This document shows positions 1 to 6,051 of a DNA stretch of 31,793 nt, piece after piece. Each line of letters opens with the position of its first letter. Within the stretch, counting starts at the first letter, position 1. The position numbers and the translations under genes are program-made. Location: NCBI GenBank assembly GCA_017889745.1, contig JAGGAG010000030.1, positions 1 to 31,793 on the forward strand, read 5' to 3'. The stretch comes from Gemmatimonadota bacterium. Its GTDB lineage: Bacteria; Gemmatimonadota; Gemmatimonadetes; Gemmatimonadales; GWC2-71-9. Below the pieces are notes generated by a model. The model saw nothing but the letters and a program-made list of their open reading frames with translations. It was not told the DNA's origin and searched no databases.

Positions 1-846
1 CATCCAGAATACCGTTCCCGACAACGCTCCCCCGGCGATGGGGCCGATGTTGGGAAGCAGCGTCCCCAGCAGTACTCCCCGGAAGACATACTCCTCTACG
101 GGCGGCGCCAGCAGCACGGCCGTCAACCCGAACGCGATCCTGCCGAGTGGCCCGCCGGAGAGCGCCTGCGCCAGCAGCCCCCGGTCGTTGACGTCGGGTG
201 CCGGTGCAATGACGGAGAGAATGCTGAGCAGCGCCGCGACCAGGGCCCCGGCGCCGGCGGCGAGGAGCAGGGAGCGGCGATCCGCCGGCTGCAGGGCGAA
301 AGCGCGCCGTGCCGGGCCTGCGCCATCGCGGCGGGAGAACCGCCGGGTGAGCAGGAATACGGCGAGCGCGCTCACGATCATGCTCAACGGCAGCGCCACG
401 GGAAACACGCGTAGAACTGCGGCGGTCATGTCAGCATTCGTGCGGGCATCGTGATCGGAAAGGACGGCGACGAGCGCGGCCACGACCCACACCACCAGCT
501 GGGCGGCGAGGAAGACTGCGAGCACCATGAGCGCGTCGCGCAGGCGCAGCGGCTGCGGCATGACCGCGGCATCAGGTTGCGGTGCCGGAGTGGCGGCCGC
601 CGCCAATGGACCGGGCAGGGGCCCACCCCAGGCATCGGACGCGCGGGCGCCACCGAGCCACGTTGCGACCCAGGCCGAAACCAGCTCGTAGACGCCGGCC
701 ATCGTTCCGAAGATCGCCGTGGTCACGAGGATGGAGGCCGCGTAGTCACCCTCCTCGCGCCCGAGATACCATCCGGTGGCGAAGGAGGCGATCCCGAGTA
801 CGCATGCCTTTGCCGCGATGAGCCGCTGCCGGGTATAGCCTGCCAA
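1..846 (-). CDS. CPBP family intramembrane metalloprotease (3' end outside window)
   Basis: The minus-strand frame stays open for 282 codons from 846 to the left edge, so the stop codon lies outside the window. Hydrophobic stretches alternate with short Arg-rich loops, giving a multi-pass membrane protein. Near residues 250-256 it carries PVEEYVFRG, the EExxxR motif that supplies catalytic glutamates in CPBP (CAAX protease/bacteriocin-processing) proteins. The later His-containing motifs would lie just past the edge. I chose the TTG at 846 because GAGGG lies just upstream and no ATG or GTG fits nearby; it leaves about 35 bp after the stop of the transporter gene, so co-transcription is likely. 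An Ala/Pro-rich linker lies around residues 70-95. The family is well supported by the motif; the substrate is unknown, as for most bacterial members. Confidence 0.72.
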   Translation of the reverse strand, partial: MAGYTRQRLIAAKACVLGIASFATGWYLGREEGDYAASILVTTAIFGTMAGVYELVSAWVATWLGGARASDAWGGPLPGPLAAAATPAPQPDAAVMPQPLRLRDALMVLAVFLAAQLVVWVVAALVAVLSDHDARTNADMTAAVLRVFPVALPLSMIVSALAVFLLTRRFSRRDGAGPARRAFALQPADRRSLLLAAGAGALVAALLSILSVIAPAPDVNDRGLLAQALSGGPLGRIAFGLTAVLLAPPVEEYVFRGVLLGTLLPNIGPIAGGALSGTVFWM

Positions 847-880
847 GGAGGACCCTCGATTCGGAAGCGTGTTCCGCGTG

Positions 881-1318
881 TCAGCGCCGATTGATGAGGA
901 GGACGCCGGCAATGACCAGCAGCCCGCCGCACACGCGTGCGGGCGTGAGGGGTTGCTGCGCGAAGCCGACCCATCCGCGCGCGTCGAGCACCAGGGAAGT
1001 GATCATCTGCCCCGCGACGATCGCGGCGATGAGCGTGGCCGCCCCAAGTCTCGGCGCGAGCACCACGGCGGCGGCGATGTACATGGCGCCGAGCAGCCCG
1101 CCCGTCCACTGCCACCAGGGAATGTCGGACAGCGGCGTCGCCGAGAGACGCGAGCGCGCGGCGAGCGCCACCAGGAGAAGCGCCACGGTGCCGATGGCAA
1201 AGGAGGCGAGGGCCGCCAGGAGCGGGTCCCCGAGGCCGGTACGCAGCTGCGCGTTCACCCCGGCCTGGACCGGGAGCATCATGCCGATGAGGAAGGCGAC
1301 GCACACGAGAATGAGCAT
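881..1318 (-). CDS. DMT superfamily small transporter, YdcZ/DUF606 type
   Basis: This 145-residue protein is almost entirely hydrophobic, with about five predicted membrane segments. Its length and its opening (MLILVCVAFLIGMMLPVQAG, followed by VNAQLR) fit the YdcZ (DUF606) branch of drug/metabolite transporters. The middle WWQWTGGLLGAMY and the C-terminal GGLLVIAGVLLINRR also fit. Members sit in the cytoplasmic membrane and often act as pairs of short half-transporters; the substrate cannot be read from the sequence. The ATG overlaps the stop of the upstream DUF4188 gene in the arrangement TGATG, so translation is probably coupled. A longer open frame reaches upstream to 1696, but that part lies inside the DUF4188 gene in another frame and looks non-coding. 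Confidence 0.75.
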   Translation of the reverse strand: MLILVCVAFLIGMMLPVQAGVNAQLRTGLGDPLLAALASFAIGTVALLLVALAARSRLSATPLSDIPWWQWTGGLLGAMYIAAAVVLAPRLGAATLIAAIVAGQMITSLVLDARGWVGFAQQPLTPARVCGGLLVIAGVLLINRR

Positions 1319-1782
1319 CAGACCCTGATCCGCTGCCTGGCGGCATTGAGTGACTCGGTGACAGGCACGTGCCGCCCGGCGCGAGCCAGCCCCCTGCGCG
1401 GCATCGCGCCGTACAGCGTCTCGAACTCCCCGGCACGCACGAGGTAGGTTTCGTGCCAGATGCCCACATCGCCGCTGCTGGCCCCTACCTTCTTGTTGAA
1501 GGCGGTCCACGCCGGCCAGTGCTCGCGCTCGGGATCCCGGGCGTACGCCTCCAGGTGCTCGAAGGAGCGCCAGTACTGGACGACCGTGCCGAAGGCGCCC
1601 TCGGTGGCCAGGCATCCGCACTCGGGCGCCGCCGCGAGCTCGCGCAGCATGCGCGGCATGGCCATGGCCACCGGCCACCACTTGTGCACCTTCCACCAGC
1701 GATTGATACGCATTCCGACGAGGAAGACGACGAAATCGCCGTCCATCTCGGCGGTCATGCGGCCGGGGACAACCTCAGTCAT
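1318..1782 (-). CDS. DUF4188 domain-containing protein
   Basis: The protein is about 154 residues. It opens MTEVVPGRMTAEMDGDFVVF and continues VGMRINRWWKVHKWW, the hallmark N-terminus of DUF4188 proteins, which are small alpha/beta proteins related to antibiotic-biosynthesis monooxygenase (dimeric ferredoxin-like) folds. A central VVQYWRSFEHLEAYARD resembles the heme- or substrate-binding strand and helix of that superfamily. An upstream ATG at 1797 would add MAEVE, but GGAGG lies 5 nt before the ATG at 1782 and nothing comparable precedes 1797, so I chose 1782. It overlaps the YdcZ-type transporter by one base, which suggests a two-gene unit. The biochemical function is not established for the family. 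Confidence 0.78.
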   Translation of the reverse strand: MTEVVPGRMTAEMDGDFVVFLVGMRINRWWKVHKWWPVAMAMPRMLRELAAAPECGCLATEGAFGTVVQYWRSFEHLEAYARDPEREHWPAWTAFNKKVGASSGDVGIWHETYLVRAGEFETLYGAMPRRGLARAGRHVPVTESLNAARQRIRV

Positions 1783-1803
1783 CTCGACCTCCGCCATTGA
1801 GAA

Positions 1804-2274
1804 TCAACCACACATCAACGGCGAATGCCGCCAGGCCGCGTTGAAGCCGCCGGTGACGGTCGACCCATCCGTGAAACGGAGCGCTGCCACGCCGGTGACG
1901 GTCGTGTCAGCCCCGACCGGGCGGAACTGCACGGCGACCTTGGTTGCCTCCACGCAGGCGCCGGCGGGGTCGCAGCGACGCGCCATGCCGTCACTCGAAG
2001 CGCCCGCCCACTCGACGCGCCGACCGGAGAGCGACATGACGCCTCGCCAGATCGCGACCTCGATGAAGGGGGCGGGAGGCGGCAGCGCCTCGGCGGGTTC
2101 GGCGGCGAGAAAGAGCTGCGTCGCGGGCCCGTCGAAGGGCGCGCATGCCGCCGTCGCGTAGGCCGTGGGGTACCCGGGGGGCGGGGCAGGGAGGGAAAGC
2201 CCGTTATCGCTGGTGCAGCTTACGAGCAAGACGAGGATCGCACTCCGCGCGACGCCGACGGACGAATGGTTCAT
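1804..2274 (-). CDS. Hypothetical lipoprotein
   Basis: This 156-residue protein has a short hydrophobic leader ending in a lipobox, LLVSC, with Cys20 as the predicted lipidated residue; it is therefore probably anchored in the outer or inner membrane. The mature part holds paired cysteines (CAPFDG, RRCDPAGAC and the terminal MCG) that could form disulfides in the periplasm. AGGAGG stands 7 nt before the ATG, giving a firm start. I recognise no domain. It lies 21 bp upstream of the DUF4188 gene on the same strand and could be the first gene of that short run. Confidence 0.6.
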   Translation of the reverse strand: MNHSSVGVARSAILVLLVSCTSDNGLSLPAPPPGYPTAYATAACAPFDGPATQLFLAAEPAEALPPPAPFIEVAIWRGVMSLSGRRVEWAGASSDGMARRCDPAGACVEATKVAVQFRPVGADTTVTGVAALRFTDGSTVTGGFNAAWRHSPLMCG

Positions 2275-2337
2275 GCGGGTTCCTCCTGGTGCACAGCGCC
2301 AGCGATCCGGCTGGATCGAGGCGCCACATGGTACGAC

Positions 2338-4023
2338 CTAGGTGAACTTTGATTCGACTGTTGCCAGGATCCCCGCTTCACGCTCGGCGGCCGCGCGCTC
2401 CAGCTTCCCGCCCGCGGCCATGATCGCCTCAATGGCCGCCTTGTCCTTCACTCCGCCGGCATTCGTCTGGACATTGAGCCAGGCGCTCCGCACCGCGGCG
2501 CGGGCGCAGATGGCGCCGACGCCGGCATCCGAGGCCGACGCGGGGTTGCCCCTCGCCGCCATGGCCTCGAGCAGGTCGAAGGCATCGGAGGCCGTGCGCA
2601 TCACCTGCCACGGCACCTCGAGCGCGCCGAGGTTCGCCGCCGCGAGAGCCGCGGCACGAGCGGACTTCTCCTGGGCGGTTGCCGAGGGAAGCGCGAGGGC
2701 CGCCATGACCCGCTCGAACGCGGCGGTGTCCTCGTCCACCAGGCGGAGCAGCTCGTCCTTGAGCCGCTGCCCGCGCTCGGCCCACTCCGAGAACTCCTGC
2801 CAGCGCTCGTCCCAGCCGCGCTTGTGCGCGGACAGGTTGGCCACCATCGTGCCGAGTGCGGCACCCAGGGCTCCCAGCAGCGCGGCGACCGAGCCGCCGC
2901 CCGGTGCCGCCGATTCCGCGGCGGTCTCGTCGGTGAAGCCGCGCATGGTCATCCGGACGAGCCGCCCGCCGGCCCGGCCGCGGAGCCGGTACTCTATGAT
3001 GCGCTCATCCGGGTTGAACGGTGCCAGCTCGTTGAGCCCCAGCGAACGAATGGCCGTGCGGACCAGTTCGTCGTCCGAAACGCCGAGCGACCGCTGCTGC
3101 TTGCGGAGAAAGTGCCGCCCGGCGTCGAGCATCGCCTGCAGCGGCACCAGTCCCACGAGTTCCGAGCCGGTGACGCGGACACCCCGGGCTTCGGCGGCGC
3201 GACAGACCTCGTCGAATGCGGCGTGCAGGGGCGTCACCCCGATGTCGGTGAGGTTCATCGAGACCTGGGCGAGGCCATACTCGGCGATGTACCAGCCGAT
3301 CGCCTTCACCGCCTTGAGCGTACCGGGCACCATTACCGGTTTCCCGGCCGCGTCCGTGACCGGCTTGCCGGTGAGCGGATTACCCTCACGCGCCGGCCGG
3401 CCGGCTTCGCGCACATCGAAGGCGATGGCGTTGGCGCGCCGGGTGGAGGTCGTGTTGAGATTGACGTTGTAGGCCACGAGGAAGTCGCGGGCGCCGATCA
3501 CGGTGGCGCCGCTCTTCGGGTTGAACCCGGTGGGGCCGAAGTCGGGCGTCCAGGCGGGGTCGGCCTGCTTGGCAGCCAGGCCCTCGTATTCACCCGCCCG
3601 AATGACCGCGAGGTTCCTTCTGGCGGGGTTGGGCTGCGCGGCCTCATACAGGTAGACCGGGATGCCGAGTTCCGTGCCCGCGCGCTCGGCAAGCCGTCGC
3701 GCGAAGGCCGCCGTCTCCTCCATCGAGATGCCGCTGACCGGCACGAGGGGGCAGACGTCGGTGGCTCCCATCCGGGGGTGCTCGCCCGTATGGTGCCGCA
3801 TGTCGATCAGCTCGGTGGCCTTGGCGATGGCGCGAAAGGCTGCTTCCACCACGGCCTCCGGGGGGCCGGCGAGGGTTACGACCGTCCGGTTGGTGGCCTT
3901 GCCCGGGTCCACGTGAAGCAATGTCGCGCCGTCCACCGTCTCGATGGCGGCCGTGATCTGGCGGATGATGTCCGGATTGCGCCCCTCGCTGAAATTGGGG
4001 ACGCATTCGATGAGCGCAGTCAT
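2338..4023 (-). CDS. ftcD: Bifunctional glutamate formimidoyltransferase / formimidoyltetrahydrofolate cyclodeaminase
   Basis: At 561 residues this is the full two-domain enzyme. The formiminotransferase half (about residues 1-330) opens MTALIECVPNFSEGRNPDII and contains GEHPRMGATD, whose His82 matches the catalytic histidine of the mammalian enzyme. The cyclodeaminase half (about 355-561) begins near GFTDETAAESAAPGGGSVAA, the typical start of the helical FTCD_C domain. It moves the formimino group of N-formimino-glutamate (from histidine degradation) to tetrahydrofolate, then releases ammonia to give 5,10-methenyl-tetrahydrofolate. It acts in the cytoplasm. No hut genes flank it here; a SixA-type gene starts divergently 63 bp away. 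The C1-folate product could feed the serine cycle encoded downstream, which is inference. Confidence 0.93.
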   Translation of the reverse strand: MTALIECVPNFSEGRNPDIIRQITAAIETVDGATLLHVDPGKATNRTVVTLAGPPEAVVEAAFRAIAKATELIDMRHHTGEHPRMGATDVCPLVPVSGISMEETAAFARRLAERAGTELGIPVYLYEAAQPNPARRNLAVIRAGEYEGLAAKQADPAWTPDFGPTGFNPKSGATVIGARDFLVAYNVNLNTTSTRRANAIAFDVREAGRPAREGNPLTGKPVTDAAGKPVMVPGTLKAVKAIGWYIAEYGLAQVSMNLTDIGVTPLHAAFDEVCRAAEARGVRVTGSELVGLVPLQAMLDAGRHFLRKQQRSLGVSDDELVRTAIRSLGLNELAPFNPDERIIEYRLRGRAGGRLVRMTMRGFTDETAAESAAPGGGSVAALLGALGAALGTMVANLSAHKRGWDERWQEFSEWAERGQRLKDELLRLVDEDTAAFERVMAALALPSATAQEKSARAAALAAANLGALEVPWQVMRTASDAFDLLEAMAARGNPASASDAGVGAICARAAVRSAWLNVQTNAGGVKDKAAIEAIMAAGGKLERAAAEREAGILATVESKFT

Positions 4024-4086
4024 TGGATCCCGGGGTAGACGATTCGGGGAAACTTACCGCCGGGGAACCCTTCGCGGAGGCACTCA

Positions 4087-4536
4087 ATGGACCTGATACT
4101 GTGGCGGCACGCCGAGGCCGAGGACGGCGCGCCGGATGTGACCCGCGAGTTGACCGGAAAGGGCCGGCGCCAGGCCAAGGCCATGGCGGAGTGGCTCGAG
4201 TCTCGGCTGCCGAAAGGCGCGCACATCCTGGCCAGCCCGGCCAGCCGGTGTCAGCAGACCGCGGCCGCGCTCGGCAAGTGCGGTACAGTCCCCGCCATCG
4301 GCGTCGGCGGCTCGGCTCGCGACGTGCTCGAAGCTGCCGGTTGGCCCGATGTAGCGGGGGCCGTGGTGGTTGTCGGGCACCAGCCCACCCTGGGTCAGGT
4401 AGCGGCGCTGCTGCTGACGGGCGTGGAAGACGACTGGGGCATGAAGAAGGGCGGGGTGTGGTGGTTTTCCGGCCGACGACATGGTGAAGAAGTCGAAGTC
4501 GCACTGCGAGCCGTGCTCTCCCCGGATCTGGCCTGA
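4087..4536 (+). CDS. sixA: Phosphohistidine phosphatase, SixA type
   Basis: This 149-residue histidine-phosphatase protein opens MDLILWRHAEAEDG, the RH(A/G) motif in which His8 takes the phosphate. Arg54 (SPASRCQQT) and His98 (VVVVGHQPTLG) complete the phosphate pocket. The short length and the VGHQPTLG block match SixA, which removes phosphate from histidine on phosphorelay or PTS-type proteins, rather than the longer phosphoglycerate mutases. GGAGG lies 7 nt before the ATG. It is divergent from ftcD and converges on a lipoprotein gene, with a hairpin between them. No partner kinase is adjacent, so its target is unknown. Confidence 0.83.
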   Translation: MDLILWRHAEAEDGAPDVTRELTGKGRRQAKAMAEWLESRLPKGAHILASPASRCQQTAAALGKCGTVPAIGVGGSARDVLEAAGWPDVAGAVVVVGHQPTLGQVAALLLTGVEDDWGMKKGGVWWFSGRRHGEEVEVALRAVLSPDLA

Positions 4537-4546
4537 TGAGGCATTG

Positions 4547-4577
4547 CGCCCCGCCGCGCGAATGGCACGGTGGGGCG
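4547..4577. terminator. Candidate hairpin terminator between convergent genes
   Basis: CGCCCCGCCG at 4547-4556 pairs with CGGTGGGGCG at 4568-4577 (ten pairs including one G-U) around an 11-nt loop. It sits 10 bp after the sixA stop and about 22 bp before the stop of the oppositely oriented lipoprotein gene, so it could serve both. There is no T-tract on either side, which lowers confidence in intrinsic termination. Confidence 0.4.
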
Positions 4578-4599
4578 GTGGGTCCCCAGCGTCGTGCCC

Positions 4600-5139
4600 T
4601 TACAGACAGACCCGGCTGATCTCGTTGCGGTCTACCACTAATTCGCCGTTGCCGTTGATCGTGAAGTGGAAGACGTTATGAAGCTGGAAGTTCGGCGCGC
4701 TGCCCTGACTGATGACCCGGCGGTCGAAGATCGCGTTGCCGGTGTACGGCAACTCACCCTCGATCCGGACCGACTCGCTCTGGGACTGCACGAACCGATA
4801 CGGCAGGCCCGTGTCCATACCGACGCCCGAACTGCCCTGCTCCGTCATGTGAAACGTCCCGTGGAAGCGCTCGCCCGGAATGATGACTTGTTGCAGGACG
4901 ATCCTGGTCCTGGCCGTGATGCTGATCGGCTCGCCCGAACAAGCCAGTACCCCGGGGCGGTCCAGCACGTAGTTTTCCTCAATGAGTTGCTGCTGCATCG
5001 TCACCTGGGCGCCGCCGCCGGTCGCCTGGGCGACGGAGGGCGCGGCGGTGGCGGCGGCGTTCTCGTTTGCGTTCGGAGCGGCGGCATCGGCGCAGGCCGT
5101 CAACAGTGCCAGTGCGGCGACGTGAAGTGTGCGGTGCAT
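4600..5139 (-). CDS. Hypothetical lipoprotein
   Basis: This 179-residue protein has a leader with the lipobox LLTAC (Cys16), then an Ala/Asn-rich low-complexity spacer to about residue 45, then a beta-rich domain. Two cysteines (VLACSG and the terminal RVCL) may bridge. The segment GNAIFDRRVISQG and the stretch around HVFHFTINGNGELV look like beta strands, but I recognise no family. GGAGG lies 5 nt before the ATG, which fixes the start. It follows another unknown lipoprotein gene on the same strand after about 60 bp, so the two may be expressed together. Confidence 0.62.
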   Translation of the reverse strand: MHRTLHVAALALLTACADAAAPNANENAAATAAPSVAQATGGGAQVTMQQQLIEENYVLDRPGVLACSGEPISITARTRIVLQQVIIPGERFHGTFHMTEQGSSGVGMDTGLPYRFVQSQSESVRIEGELPYTGNAIFDRRVISQGSAPNFQLHNVFHFTINGNGELVVDRNEISRVCL

Positions 5140-5202
5140 GGTACCTCCGCTGGTGGTAAGGGCTGGAGCCCGCCGGAGTGGTCGGCGGAACTGTCCGTGT
5201 GC

Positions 5203-5943
5203 TCAGGGGTTGGTCACGGTGATCTGGAACGAGAAGTAGAAGTCCCCCTGATCCATCGCCGTGGTCTTCCCCTTGCTCGTGACGTACTTGAGGAGTTTCG
5301 CGACGTTGGCCTGCAGCAGGGTGCCGCCCACGAGGTAGGACGCGCTCGGCGTGAGCGTCCACGTGGTGCAGGGACCACTGCCGCTCGCCGGCACGACGCA
5401 GGTAACGCTCGCGTCGTTCGTTTCCGGGTAGCCCTCCGAGGCCCCGCCGGGGATCGGGTTCATCTGGACGGCGTACTCGCTGCCATTGTAGGCGAAAGCC
5501 ACGTGCAGAGGACAGGACATCGTCGCGCCTGGCGCGAGCGCCTGCATGCTGGTGCCGCGGAGGTTGCACTTCGAGATCATCCGGGCCCGGTATAGCCCCG
5601 AAGGCACCGGGCTGCTGTGCTCGCTGAAATCCAGGTAGAACTGGCGGGTCGCATTGCCGGGATTCTTGGAGTCCAGGACCCACGCACCGATGGCCTGGAT
5701 GATCGACGAGAGCGCGCTCGAGTTGCTGTAGGTGCCCGCCCCGTCGCTCCTGATCTGCAGCGTCGGCGCCATGGCGAGATTCGCGTCGGCGACGGTCGCC
5801 GTGACCGGAATGTCGCCGCCACCACCACCCGGCTTGGCGTTCGCGGGGATGAGGTCGGGCGTCGAGGAGGCCGGGTCATCCACCGCGCAGGCGGCGAGGG
5901 TGGCCAGCACGAGGATGAGGGCGCGGCGCGCTGAGCGGATCAT
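5203..5943 (-). CDS. Hypothetical lipoprotein
   Basis: About 246 residues. A leader with Arg residues and a hydrophobic core ends in the lipobox TLAAC, followed by a Pro/Gly-rich spacer with a run of five glycines. The rest is Ser/Thr-rich with few charges, as in extracytoplasmic beta proteins, and has four cysteines (KCN, SCP, TCV, PCT) that could form two disulfides. The open frame extends back to a TTG at 5955, but that codon overlaps the GGAGGAG that serves the ATG at 5943, so 5943 is the better start. I recognise no domain. It is divergent from the SARP-propeller regulator, about 110 bp start to start, and could be one of its targets (inference). Confidence 0.6.
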   Translation of the reverse strand: MIRSARRALILVLATLAACAVDDPASSTPDLIPANAKPGGGGGDIPVTATVADANLAMAPTLQIRSDGAGTYSNSSALSSIIQAIGAWVLDSKNPGNATRQFYLDFSEHSSPVPSGLYRARMISKCNLRGTSMQALAPGATMSCPLHVAFAYNGSEYAVQMNPIPGGASEGYPETNDASVTCVVPASGSGPCTTWTLTPSASYLVGGTLLQANVAKLLKYVTSKGKTTAMDQGDFYFSFQITVTNP

Positions 5944-6000
5944 GTGCTCCTCCAACGGTGTCGGTGGCGGTTGGCGGCCCGGCAGCGGGTCCTGCTCTGC

Positions 6001-6029
6001 TTGCTGGGCTTGTCGAAGTGGCGTATGCT
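6001..6029 (+). promoter_or_regulatory. Candidate sigma-70-type promoter of the SARP-propeller regulator
   Basis: TTGCTG at 6001-6006 and TATGCT at 6024-6029 are separated by exactly 17 bp, close to the TTGACA/TATAAT pattern. Transcription would begin near 6036, 16 nt before the ATG at 6052, and would exclude upstream in-frame start codons. The match is by eye only. Confidence 0.42.
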
Positions 6030-6051
6030 AGCGATCCATGACCACCTGCCG

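Noticed and set aside
2342..3472. A 376-codon plus-strand open frame inside ftcD
   Set aside because: Ser/Arg/Ala-rich shadow frame with no ribosome site; ftcD is certain on the other strand.
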